The notes beneath the pieces are model-generated. The model searched no databases. It had not been told where the DNA came from and was given only the letters and a program-made list of their open reading frames with translations. From Numida meleagris (lineage: Eukaryota; Chordata; Aves; Galliformes; Numididae), in NCBI RefSeq assembly GCF_002078875.1, contig NC_034412.1, positions 33,559,376 through 33,623,375 of the forward strand: DNA of 64,000 bases. The letters are read 5' to 3'. The position numbers and the translations under genes were made by a program. This document shows positions 27,265 through 38,610 of the stretch, piece after piece (position 1 is the first letter of the stretch; each line of letters begins with the position of its first letter).

Positions 27265-27813
27265 TAAGTTACACTCCAAGTAATACCTCTTACTTATTTC
27301 CATGTAAAGTAGAAGAGATAAAATGAGCACAAAAACGCTATTTGATAGAGCAAGTTCTCAGTTACAAAACACTATTTTTCGACACAGTCACTACCACTAG
27401 ATATGCAGTTTCCCCAACAATGAACAAGAGTCGTCATGCCACGCTCTTAAATATTTGCACCAGTGGAGGTCACCCACTATCACTGCTGCCATTGCTGAAA
27501 CACACCACCCACACCCTCACTGTGCTCACATCCGCTATTTCATCTCCAGAAATATTCAGCAAGTGTCTATAAACATTGACAGGTGTCCCTTTTTTCCGCA
27601 GGGAGGAATGTAATTACACACCTTTTGTTTATACGCACTTCCGTGTCAGACATCATTTTGCCAGCCTCTCTGCTGCCAGCTGTCTCACAGCAACAACATA
27701 TAACATATTGGTGGGAAGTTTCAACTTCTACTGCCATTCCACCAATATCTGCCTCTGATGTCATAGGTCAACATAATAAAACAGGAGGCATTACTTTCAT
27801 AGCAGCCCTCTTA
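27265..27813 (-). mobile_element. Internally deleted mariner (Galluhop type), copy 2, nested in the hAT element
   Basis: This is the reverse-orientation counterpart of the copies at 19.75 and 34.05 kb. The right end carries GGAGGCATTACTTTC and the left end the matching inverted AAGTAATACCTC, with TA on both sides. The same fusion of N-terminal and C-terminal transposase remnants is present and the catalytic core is absent. The left terminus appears a few bases short relative to the other copies. Because hAT end sequence lies directly left of it and hAT transposase sequence to its right, it inserted into an already resident hAT copy. Confidence 0.87.
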
Positions 27814-27959
27814 AAATAACCCATATTATTAATATATTAGAAAACATTTAAATTTTTAATATTTTTCTTAAAACACACAAAAAAGAGAGGAACAAAACTA
27901 TAAAATTACTGGGATATTTGACCTTGCTTTGCGGAACTATTGCATTTGGTTGGTTTGAT

Positions 27960-28460
27960 GGTGGTGGCTGCCTGTCATAGTGAGTACTCAAGGTGCTCAT
28001 CAGAAATGTTTGCTGAAGTTTTACTCTTCCTGCACTTCATCCTTGAAAACAGTTCTTTACATATGTGCCTACTGCCAAAAAACAATGACATGAATAAGGT
28101 GTGATTGTGAATAAAAGGATAATTCTCTCTGGTGAGATGGAGATTATGAAAATCTGGTAAAGATATATGATCAGATGTTTGAGTTGAATATCTGATTGCA
28201 ACTCTGTACATCTCAGTTGAAAATTTGCAGGTAATGTATTTATATCAACTGGAAATGGTGTGGTAGAAAAAAAAAGATTTTTTTTTTTTTTTTTTTCAAT
28301 CTTGAAACTTTTCTCAAATTCCTTTATCAAAAGAGAAAGCATGTCTGCATATTTTTCGCTGTTCAAAGCCCGGTGTTTAGCCAGTGTATCAAAATACATA
28401 CAATTATTTGCCATCACTTCAGTCAGCACTGCACAGCACTGCCCTCCCCATGCCCTGGTT
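27960..28460 (-). pseudogene. hAT transposase remnant, C-terminal dimerisation (hATC) region
   Basis: The hATC region of hAT transposases mediates dimerisation and completes the catalytic fold. Here the minus strand retains its recognisable C-terminal signature: an LFG-type aromatic stretch, then a CKELFSRMK-like segment, then SDEHLE near 27985. A more N-terminal portion, including an ELQSDIQLK segment, lies in another frame; the two are joined by a frameshift at about 28172-28182. A long mononucleotide tract at 28262-28298 interrupts the frame further. The N-terminal BED finger and the RNase-H-like core with its catalytic residues are missing. It cannot encode a working transposase. Family assignment is confident; the subfamily is inferred from motif resemblance. 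Confidence 0.75.
28262..28298. repeat. A9-G-A-T20 mononucleotide tract
   Basis: A run of about nine A, then GA, then about 20 T lies inside the hAT transposase remnant. On the minus strand it would add a lysine run to the frame. It probably grew by replication slippage from a lysine-codon stretch. Confidence 0.75.
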
Positions 28461-28601
28461 TCAGTCAACACAGCATTAATAGCGCAACAATCATTTGGCT
28501 GTTGATGAGTAATTGGCATGTGACTGGGGCCACTCCACAGGGAAGAGCTGCCACCATCATCGCATGGGGACAGGGGCAGTGCCACAGGTTGGACAGGCCT
28601 G

Positions 28602-30231
28602 CTCTTGTGTCTTGCTTTAAACTATCTTGATATCAAGTAGGAAATCTTGCATTTAAAGTAAAGGATGTGAGAAATTAAAGTCTGTGAAGTCTGACATTTG
28701 TAAGTAGTAAATTGGCAGAATTTGTAACAACAAAATCAAGATTCTCATGGCTCTGCATTGGGACATACATCGTTTAATATATGGTTTCACATTTATTTGA
28801 TCTGGTGAGTTGGAAGGTCTGCTAGCAACAGTAAATTATCCAGATGCTAAAGATGAGATTGATCACAAAGGGCATGTTATTGCATCTGTATAGAGATATA
28901 TAAAGTGATAAAAGTGATTTTTAGTGTGACTATAGAATCAAAGTTTCACTTCGGAATATTAAAGAGCCAAAAAAATATTTTTCCTCTCTCCTCACTTTTA
29001 CGCCTATTACTAAACCTTACTCTTAGCATTCTTATTTAGTTTAACAGATCACTGATTCTCCTGTCAAAATACTGAGAGAATTGATTATAATTTTCCCAAA
29101 ATTATCATTCTACTAACAGGGAAGTAGAATTCAGTACAGTCTGTATTTATTTCTGTCACGTGCGAGTATACTCTCTATACAGAGCTTGTGCATTTTTGCA
29201 GATTTTTATGCTGTCCCATTTAAAAAATGAACAAAGCCACACACTATTTATGGCCAAAAAGATATCAAGCGTCTTCCAACAAGAACTTAGATCATTCAGC
29301 CTACACTTCAACTTGTGCAAGCAGATACAGAAAATAAAACCAGAGGGAAAGGGAAAAGATCCACGTGTGTCCAATAACAGCATACCGTTACTAAGTGTAA
29401 ATTGAAACTCTTGTATTTTGTAGTTACACATTCTTTAAAAGAAATCTTTTGAAGTGACCTTCGGTCAAGCTCTTCCTGCATTAGAAGAACTTAAGCAAAA
29501 CTTGTGTTGCTGTAGACACGGCACAGTAGAAATACTGACAAGAAGGAACTGCCAATGAATATTTTCAGTTATGTGGGACAAGTAGATAGGTTAGAAAGAA
29601 CTAAAACATTTTCCAAATTACATGTTTCTTTGGGTAAATCTGCCTTGATATCAGAATGAAAGAGACTGATCTTTGTGTCCAGGAGTACAAAAATCCCATC
29701 TATCTCTCTGCTGCAAAATTATAGGTAGAACTTAAGATGAGTAAGTATGCACTTCTAAGCAGGGTACAGTCAACTTGAGAATCTAATTATGTTTAGAGGA
29801 ATTGGCCTTGTATGTCATTATACATAAGGCTTATATTCCAAGAGTTTATTGAAATTTAATAAATCTCAATATGTACATAGGTTATGGAAAATAATCTAAT
29901 TTTCATAGGACAGTTAGTAATTCAGATCAATTGCTCAGTTCACCAAGTACTCTTTTGACTTCCTTTATGGTTTAAGTTCTTTGTAAACAGGCTGTGATAG
30001 TTTTCATAACTATAGTTGATATGCTACAAATACCTTTAACACACTTCACCTCTTACATCCCCTCTCACAGCATTAAATAAGAGTAAAAATACAGCTCTTT
30101 GCCACAGTAACAACATATACCCTCTGCATTATCAAAGAGGATTGCAAAACTAATAAGCCTGGTACTTATATGCACAATATTTAACTAGTATGGAGTATGT
30201 TTTTCATTTCTAACCAAAGACTAGACTAGTG
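28602..30231. other. AT-rich non-coding stretch, nothing recognised
   Basis: Two overlapping antisense frames of 81 and 91 codons at 29.16-29.43 kb are the only notable open regions; neither resembles a known family. No repeats recognised. Confidence 0.5.
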
Positions 30232-30232
30232 T

Positions 30233-30462
30233 GAAAACACACATACACGTTCCCGGGTTTCGGCACCACTTGAAAACACACTCATACACGTTCCCGGGTT
30301 TCGGCACCACTTGAAAACACACATACACGTTCCCGGGTTTTGGCACCACTTGAAAACACACTCACACGTTCCCGGGTTTCGGCACCACTTGAAAACACAC
30401 ACACACGTTCCCGGGTTTTGGCACCACTTGAAAACACACTCACACACAGACACACACACACA
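30233..30462. repeat. Minisatellite, five 39-41 bp units plus a CA-rich partial unit
   Basis: Units start at GAAAACACAC at 30233, 30272, 30313, 30352 and 30391, with a partial sixth from 30430 that degenerates into (CA)n. Each full unit carries a CA-rich segment, then ACGTTCCCGGGTTT, then GGCACCACTT, giving up to three CpG and one CCCGGG per unit. Four of the five full units are 39 bp and one is 41 bp. The multiple-of-three length keeps frames open on the minus strand, which yields a spurious 13-residue peptide repeat. Neighbouring units differ in small ways (CAT versus TCAT, CGG versus TGG). Confidence 0.95.
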
Positions 30463-30599
30463 ATAGCAGCAAGAAAAGCTTTTTTTTTATTCAAAGGTAT
30501 AGCAACACTTTTATAATACTTGTTATCCACTATTGCCATCTAAAGCTTACTCCCTTAATGCTGATTGGATATTTTTGCTGAGGCATGTAGCAGTGAAGC

Positions 30600-30880
30600 A
30601 TGAAGCAGTATTTTCCATCTACTGACATATCAAAAGGTAGCTTATCGGATCATCTTAGTTTGCCATTTTCCCTGCGTCACGGGTACATTCTTTGGTCAAC
30701 TTGTCCCTATTCCTTCGGGGAGGGGGCCTTTCTCGTTACACCTCGTATCCTCGCAACTGCCTATTACAAAACTAGTGAATGTTTCTTGATAAGTGCAAAC
30801 ATACATCTATCTGTAACTTACTTAAGGCAAGGGAAAATCCAGTTTCAGCTTTTGACACATGTTCAAGAAACTGAAAGTTT
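30600..30880. other. CpG-containing unique block with open frame, origin unknown
   Basis: A 137-codon plus-strand frame starts at 30600. Its first 90 or so codons are of ordinary composition and carry scattered CpG (around 30676 and 30714-30755), while the last 45 codons are a low-complexity Phe/Leu run encoded by a T-rich tract. The block looks unlike its AT-rich surroundings and could be a remnant of an unidentified repeat or LTR. I recognise no protein domain. Confidence 0.2.
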
Positions 30881-30980
30881 TTGTTTTTTTGTTTTTTGTT
30901 TTTTGCTTTTGTTTTTGTTTTTGTTTTTTTTTTTTGGTGGCTTTTTGCTAGTTTTGGTGAGGTTTTTTTGGTGTTATATT
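30878..30980. repeat. (T4-7 G) low-complexity tract
   Basis: A run of T blocks separated by single G (or GC) bases. On the minus strand it would read as an A-rich, (CAAAA)n-like tail. No transposon body is recognised next to it. Confidence 0.7.
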
Positions 30981-31019
30981 TTCATTTGGTTGGTTGATTT
31001 TGTTGCTGCCTGAAATCAC

Positions 31020-34000
31020 CTACTGCTACTCCCAAATCTACAAGCCCTACAATATGGGTAAATAAAAGTTAAAGACTTGGAACTTTAGACTGATCATTCA
31101 TCAAGAAGTCTCAGAGAAAAATAAGAGAAGGGAAGAGCAGCAAAGATACCTGAAGAGAACTGCTGACTAGAAAGCTGAGAAAGATAGCGAGTATATATAG
31201 GAGGAAAAAGAAAACTGTGAACAGGAATAATTTTCCCTACATCACCAATTTGTTTGGGATAAATCTGCTGAACTAAAAGACAAACAAGCAAGCAAAAAAA
31301 AATAAAAAAACAAAATGCTGTGACTATTCTAGATAGAACGTAAATACATTTGTGCTGTCAAAATTGTAACTAACCACCATAACTAAAGCTCATTATAAAA
31401 TCCAAAACAAGACTGAGAAATTTCTGCAGATGCAATTTTACTGTACTGACAGTGCAATGTACTGGTTGTGGAAGGGAAGACAGCACATTTACCAAGATTT
31501 CCTTGCCCTTGTCTGTCCCCTGTTGACATAATCATTTTTATTTCTACAGTCTTCTTAACCACAGCTTTAATCTCTGTGAGTTATATATCATCACATTCCA
31601 AAAGCCCATTCTGAAAAAAATTTACATCATTCCACTGGGATATACCAATTAATGTATGCATTTATTACACACACAAATGTTGCTCTTTAATTAAGAACAT
31701 ATCAAAATAAACAAAAAAAATGCAAAAAAAATATATAAATACAGTCACATTTTTCCAATATCGGTTTTGCATTTCTAATTAGGGTATTTTAGATTCATCC
31801 TAGGCTTCTCTTAGCATTACTTGGGGAAATATTTTTCAATTCTGTTCTTCTCTATTGATTCATGGAATGTCCTCACTCTACCGAATAGGGAATTACCACC
31901 CTTCCATGTACACAGACAAAGCAAACAAACAAAAGTAAACACGCACCACTCACACAACATAATACAAAACATTAAAAAAAAATACAATTTGGGCAAATTT
32001 CTCTGTAATACTGAAAATCTTATTTCTATTACTTCAAGAACTAGTTTCCAAGGTTTATTATTTTATTCCTGGTAATAGAATATTAGACATCAGCCTCTTT
32101 TATGCATGCAAGAATTCACTCTCCTGGATTCAAATTTAGTTCAGTCATGATTTCTTATAATTTTCGAAAAATATCCAACATGGAAGGCATGAATATCGAT
32201 TAACCACAAGGACTGAAAATCATTTTTGTTCAGCTGTAGCTTCTTTACAGGACATAATGGAAAACTGTCAGAAGGTGCATTATTTTCCATTTTGCTCTTA
32301 CCTATTAAAGGTTGTAGTCTGTGCTTTATATATGGAAAGATACTTTTAATTTTAATTATGTGTAGTCTACACATTTTTAATGCTTGTGAATTTTTATTTT
32401 TAAAGTGATGAAGTAGTGTTCCATATTAAAAAAAAAAGAGATGCAACACCACTGAAATGCAGAGCATTTATGGAAAGGAGTAAAAGTCTTCTTTGCTAAG
32501 TTCAAAACAAAATATAATTAGATTAAAAATACAGTATAAAATTTATATTAATAAATTTGAGTACATACATATAATACCATTTTGAAAGATCTCAGAAAAT
32601 GAGCTATATATAACCCTTGCTTGTTTTATTTTTATGGCTCACTATTCAAGAAACAAACATGCTTAAAAAATGACTACTGAAGTATAAGTCTGCTTCTGTT
32701 TTACTGAAATGGATAAATCTCACAGCATGCCTTCCATGTATTTGAGTATGGAATAATTTGTCAGTGAATCAAAGGAAAAAGCAGGTAGCAAGGTACCATG
32801 CTTCAAGTTCTCACAATAACTGTGAATTCACAATTGGCTGACTTAGGCAAGGACCTTTAACAAAATTTATGTGAGATGCCAAAAGTTACAGGAATTGTAC
32901 ACAGAGTAGGGCCAGCCTCTCACTTAATTGCCACTGATTGAAACGCTGGAAATATCTACATGTATTCAGGTGTATCCAAGTGACTAAAAACTCTTGTACA
33001 CTCTGTCACTCTTATCCACTGAAAGATCTTGCTCTAGCTAGATACTGAAGAGAAATTATCCAAGCAACTTCCAAGTTACAGGTAGCAGGGCCAGAACAGC
33101 ACGTGCTTTACAAGTTATATAAGAATTTGCAGCACTTGTTGATATTAAGGATAGAAATTTAAGGTGGATTAACACTAAAACTTTTTTCTCAAAAACCTTT
33201 CTTTCTATGGAAATTCAATATTCGTGAATGAGCATTTTGTACATAGTAGTTGTTTTTTAAAATCAATATTATATATTATACAATTTAACATTGGACTATG
33301 CCATTGTTCCCCTTTCTTCATACATTCTATCCCCCAGTAAAAAATAAATGTCTCTCCAATGAATATGAGTTCTTAAATAAATTTCTCTGCAAACCAGTAT
33401 AAGAAAACAGAATGTTAGGAACATTTTTACTGGAATTTTCTCAGTTCTATATTAAAAAAAATTATCTGGAAGAGTAATCAGCATATTTACATGTCTACTT
33501 TCTCAATTAGGAGCCATAGGAAAAAAAATCTTCTAGGTCTGCTATAAAATCTGTACTAAAGGAGATATAAGACAAGAGCAATATAGACTACCTATGTCAA
33601 AAAAAAAAAGCATATTACCGTGTACTAAAGGATGCATGAAAATACTATTTTTCAGTGCAAAATTGCTCATGACATAGCCTAATTTTTTTTTGTTTGGTTT
33701 CTAAGAGCAGAGCCTTCTGTTTATTCTTTCAGTTTTGCATACTGCTCCTTCACTTCATACTAAGATACAGATGAATACCTTCTCCTGTGGTAAATGATTG
33801 CTGCAGAATAACCCATAACATGCTCAACAGTCAAAGAAAGAAGTGTCTCAGTGTGAGAAATATACAAAATATGTCCTTAGAGCCCATTAAATTTTTTTTT
33901 TCCACTGCCAGTCCAGTAACTATTTGCATTTCTGATCAGATTTTGTTTAAGTGAGCTCTTCAAATCAGGTATTTGTCAATTGTTAGTATTTAAGTTACTA

Positions 34001-34046
34001 CCATATTCATATCCTTTATTATCACATTTGTGTAGTATAACCAAAA
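31020..34046. other. AT-rich non-coding stretch, nothing recognised
   Basis: Very AT-rich with many A runs. Frames are below about 85 codons and unrecognised. No mobile element ends or gene signals supported. Confidence 0.55.
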
Positions 34047-34585
34047 TAGAAAGGCTGCTCTGAAAGTAATATCTCCTGTTTTATTATGTTGGTGCTATGG
34101 CATCAGAGGTTGAACCTTCCCACCAATATTCCATTATGTTTTGTTGTCATGTGACAGCTGGCAGTAGTGGGGCAGTCTGAAAAAAAAATGGGATCTGACA
34201 CAGAAGTGTGTATGAAGCAAAGGGGTGTAATAGTTAAATAATTAAATTTCCCCATGCAGAAAAAAGATAGCTCCCATTGACATTCATGAATGCTTACTGA
34301 ATGTCGTTGGAGACCAAAGATTGGAGGTGAGAACAGTGAGGCAGTGGGCGCAGGTCCATTTCAGCAGTGGTTACAGCAACATGAAGACAGTTTTTCTGAG
34401 CATGGCATGCAGACTCTTGTTCATCACTGGAAAAAATGCATAGCCAATTGTGGTCACTGTGTTGAAAAAAATTGTGTTTTGTACCTTAGAATTTGCTCTA
34501 TCAAATAATGTCACTGTGCTTTTTGTATCTGCTACAGTTTCTGCAGAAATAAATAGGAGGCATTATTTTCCAACTGACCTACATA
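34047..34585 (+). mobile_element. Internally deleted mariner (Galluhop type), copy 3
   Basis: Same structure as the copies at 19.75 and 27.27 kb: left end with GAAAGTAATATCTCC, right end with GGAGGCATTATTTTCC, TA flanks, and N- and C-terminal transposase remnants fused across the same missing core. A C-terminal stretch encoding a HGMQTLVHHW-like segment is recognisable at about 34398-34427. The bases beside the deletion join differ somewhat from the other two copies, including a short A-rich substitution near 34376-34390, so this copy has diverged. It is non-autonomous. Confidence 0.87.
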
Positions 34586-37500
34586 TATGGCTCTTGCCTC
34601 TGACCCATTGTAAACCTGTTCTCAGAGCAAGAAATAAGCCCAGCTCCTTGTCTTAAAACACAAGATTAGCGAATTCCAACATTGTTTAAAGCCAGTCCAG
34701 ATCATTCTAAACATGATGGGGAAATCCGTTTTCCTGTTTCTGATTAGCAACATGATCAAGTATAGAGACTTCTGACATTTTGCAAGGCACAAAATCTGAT
34801 GAACTGATTAAGAAAAATAGAGCCCTCTGTGTCAAATTGTAAGTTTCACAGAGCATTCTTGAGAGTTACAGTGAAAAAAACTTTCCAGGTCATTACTCAC
34901 TTCTCTGGACCCTTTCTTCCAACTTTTCTGTACTTTCATCTCATATACAGTGTTCTCACACAGTGGACAATATATCAAGTCCATGAAGAGCATGCACACT
35001 TTTTCTTTCATTCTCTCCCACCACCTTTCTACCTTTCATGGGCACAGTATCCACCATTATGGAAATTTTGGCTCTATTACATTTGACAACCTCTCTTTTA
35101 TCAAGCCATAGCAAACTTCAGAGGTTTTAGTCTTGCCTTACAACATCTTTTGGAAATTTTCCAATGGCCAAACATGATGGAGACTTTATCAGCTTTGAGC
35201 TTTGTCAGCTTTGGCTAGCATATTACATACTTGAAGCATTCAGTATTACACTTTACACTGCTTCACAAGATCAGTCTAGAGAAGTTACATGCAATAATTA
35301 CAGGGAAATATTTGTTCCCAAAAATACGCACTTTATATGAGAACTTAACTGTAATGATTCATTCAGAAACAATCGGCTAGAAAAAATATAGGATAACAAT
35401 AATAAAATGAGATACAATTGTGCAGACAGATATAGAAACATACAGAATTGATTGAATATCAGCAATATACATTTCACAGAGTGCTGTAGGCAGAACAACC
35501 CCTCATCTGGCATGTTAGAAATGTCCTGAAGTCCTATATGTCTAGTGTTCAAGATTAGCCACTTTGTAAGTTACTTCAAAATAATTTCTCAGAATACATT
35601 TCTTCCTAGTCTTTCAAGTCAAAAATACTCAATGCTAATAGCAGAATTCATAGTTCCATGCAACCATTTAAGTTTCATATGCTTGGAGGAAATGCATTTT
35701 TCTCAATTATGTATTAAACAGGTGACAAAGTTAACTTCAGCTTTACTTACCAGAAAAGCTGATTTGTGCTCTCTCTAAAATTCCATATTGCATTTCCAAG
35801 TGTAATTCCTATTGGCATTTATTTATATTTTACAACCTGTAATTTAAACAACTACGTATTTTGCTAATAGAAAAGTTTACTGTAAAAACATCAGGAGCGT
35901 TTGTATACATCTAAGATAACCTTCACACAATTGCCAGCAGTAAAGCCTGCCTATGCTTTATAGCCATTTTATAGAACACTGAAGTTATCACCACCCTCTG
36001 TGTGAATTATTCATCAAGTTTGCCTGCCTGTTAGGTGTCTGCAAGATAAACACTTAAAAAGTCATTTAATTTATTATTCCAATGGAGCAAAAATCCCTCA
36101 TTGTTCAGCCTTCATTCTCCTTTTTGAATTCATAGGTCAGAGTTGACAAGAATTTACATTAATTATTTCATAAATAACTTTTGCCAACATATACGGTTTT
36201 TCGCTGTTAAAATGAGTACGTTGCTAAGATCCAGCTAGCTAGATCCATTGTGAAACATACTGCACTTTACTGTTTTGTGTAAGCAAACGTGCTTTATTTG
36301 AGGCAAAGTACTGGTGCAGTAATAGTCCTGCCAAAGGGTAGTAGTAGTTTGCTGTACGCGATTAACTAAATGTTGAAGTTGAATTGCATAATTATTTTTA
36401 AATAAGGATGTACAAATTTGCACAAATTGCAGTTCAAGGAAGAGCTTCAGATGCCTGGTTAAATCATTGTGCATTTTTGTGGAGTTTTGAATTTTTCAAA
36501 AAAAAAAAAATTAGCCTGCAACTTGAAAGACATATGGTATCCACAGGGAGAATATTCTATAGCCATTTGAATGAAGGAGAACTAGGTAAATCTAGGCCAA
36601 GAAATGTTGGTAGTTTAATGTTCTACTTATGGCAGTGACCAATTTCTTTTAATAGAAGTTTGATTCTCTACCTCTTCTGCTCTGCTGAACTGCAGTATCA
36701 GTGCTAGCTAGAATCAGAAAGTAAATTAGATTAGACGAGGAGAAGTTGCTTAAATAGATTAATCTACTCATCCCAATACATAAAGTAACTCATTCAGAAA
36801 TACCTGAAGAGCTTAAGTTTCACTGCATCCATTGACTTTCTTACCATACAAAGCTCATTGTCACACAGTGACTATAATCAGAGCAGCCGTTCCCTTCCAC
36901 ATTTCCAGTTCCCTGTAAGACTAAACAGATATACTCAAATAAAAAACGAATACAATCAGTACTTGCCAGTTTGAAAAAATGTTGTAGTACAAAACATGAT
37001 CATCATCAGAGAACACTCAAGAAAGAGACACTGCACCACCCAAGAACCTTCTCTATAGGTTTCTGTAAGGTAAAATCTAAGTTGCAAGATTCTCTGCGCC
37101 TACAGATTTTGTTCTTTGAATTTGTAGAACACTGTGGCCTTATTCTGTAAGCGATGTGAAAGTTATGGAGGTTCTAAAAATTATGTAACACATTGACATC
37201 ATATATGAATGAATATTTAAAGGGCCTACTTCATTGCAATAAGCACTGTAACTGAGTTTCATGAAGTGTTTGTTAACATAGATTCTGTAATAGCATTTCT
37301 CTAGACAAATCTCAAGCAACTTTGAAAGGAGAAGGGGAAGAGAAGTGGCGAACTAGTGAAAGATGATTGATATAAAATAGTTATTTCAACTATCTTACAA
37401 ATAATGATCTACTGTAAAATAATGGCAATAAAAGATTAATTAGATTCAGGAGTAGGGTTATTCTTTTGATCCAGAAAAATGCTATCTGTGGAAAAGTAAC

Positions 37501-37721
37501 AGAGCTAAGAAATAGAATGTGTAGGTAGGCACAACATCTGCCTATCTATTCATATTATTTTCAGGGTTTATCTAAAAACCTAACTTTTTATTCTCTTTAA
37601 AAAGCATTTCCATTACAGAAGTCAGTCTTCTTAGAAAAATAGAATTGTTTGGTGGCTTGAATTCAATACCTACTTCCAAGAAGAAAGCCTGATGTTAAGA
37701 ATCACAGAATGAAGGTCTAGA
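34586..37721. other. AT-rich non-coding stretch, nothing recognised
   Basis: Unique-looking DNA with short frames on both strands and no recognised family. Nothing indicates an exon or RNA gene. Confidence 0.55.
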
Positions 37722-38610
37722 AGTGCATATGACACCAAGTTGGGAGGGTGTGTTGATCTGCCAGAGGGTAGAAAGGCACTACAGAGGGACCTGGATAGAC
37801 TGGATCAATGGGCCAAGGCAAACCACATGAGTTTCAATAGGGCCAAGTGTCGGGTCCTGCACTTCGGTCACAATAACCCCAGGCAACTCTACACGCTTGG
37901 GGAGGAGTGGCAGGAAAGCTGACTGATGGAAAGGGACCTTGGTGTGCTGATGGACAGTTGGCTGAATATGAGCCAGCAGTGTGCCCAGGTAGCCAAGACG
38001 GCCAATGGCATCCTGGCTTGTATCAGGAATGGTGTGGTGAGCAGGACTAGGGAAGTAATCCTGCCCCTGTACTTAGCATTGGTGAGGCCTCACCTCAAGT
38101 ACTGTGTTCAGTTTTGGGCGCCTCAGTACAGAAAGGACATGGAAGTGCTGGAGCAGGTCCAAAGAAGGGCAACAAGGCTTGTGAAGGCTTTGGAGAATAA
38201 GCCCTATGAAGAGAGACTAAAGGAACTGGGGCTGTTTAGTCTGGGGAAGAGGAGGCTGAGGGGAGACCTCATTGCCCTCTTCAAATACCTGAAAGGTGAT
38301 TGCAGAGAGAGCGGGGATGGTCTCTTCTCACTGGTGACAGGATGAGGGGAAATGGCCTCAAGTTGCACCAAGAGAGGTTTAGGCTGGATATCAGGAAAAA
38401 CTTCTTTACAGAAAAGGTTGTTAAGCACTGGAACAGGCTCCCCAGGGAGGTGGTTGAGTCACCATCCCTGAATGTGTTCAAAAACTGTTTCAATGCGGTG
38501 CTCAGGGATATGATTTAGTGGTGGGTTGTTAGAGCAGTATGGTTAGGTTGCAGTTGGACTTGATGATCTTGAAGGTCTTTTCCAACCTGAGCAATTCTAT
38601 GGTTCTATGA
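37722..38610 (+). mobile_element. CR1 LINE, 5'-truncated, 3' end complete
   Basis: CR1 is the dominant avian non-LTR retrotransposon. This fragment contains the region downstream of the reverse transcriptase core of ORF2, the short 3' untranslated region, and the diagnostic 3' terminus with two octamer units (ATTCTATG then GTTCTATG). The conserved GGACTTGATGATCTT block near 38556 and TCTTTTCCAACCT near 38576 are typical of CR1 3' ends. The 5' break near 37722 is the usual result of incomplete reverse transcription. The left boundary is uncertain by about 15 bp. Confidence 0.92.
37731..38518 (+). pseudogene. CR1 ORF2 C-terminal remnant
   Basis: This is the C-terminal part of the CR1 ORF2 polyprotein, which normally carries an endonuclease and a reverse transcriptase. 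One frame runs from 37731 to 38345 and is broken by an in-frame TGA at 37920-37922. A frameshift at about 38330-38345 moves the remaining homology into another frame, which ends with a stop just past 38518. Recognisable segments include [22 protein letters not shown] and RNFFTEK-like motifs, with the last one as KNFFTEK. No endonuclease and no catalytic reverse-transcriptase motif is present, so the copy is inactive. Confidence 0.88.

Larger units (their letters stand above)
27193..28601 (-). mobile_element. Decayed hAT transposon (Charlie-like), split by a mariner
   Basis: The two ends form an imperfect terminal inverted repeat sharing the core TGTCCAACCT: forward at 27199-27208 and inverted near 28586-28595, each followed inward by a TGGCA-like word. 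The left end continues with the TGGGCCGCAT word typical of Charlie-type hAT termini. Between them, on the minus strand, lies the C-terminal part of a hAT transposase. Without the nested mariner (27265-27813) only about 0.86 kb of hAT sequence remains, against about 2.5-3 kb for a complete element, so most of the transposase has been deleted. The 8-bp flanks do not match convincingly, so the target duplication has decayed or the end positions are off by a few bases. Confidence 0.78.

Noticed and set aside
28602..28609. 8-bp hAT target duplication
   Set aside because: The left flank TTGTAATG and right flank CTCTTGTG agree at only about half of the positions.
37680..37721. A second CR1 end in the ATCACAGAAT word left of the plus-strand CR1
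   Set aside because: A single short match to a CR1-like end; too little to separate from chance.
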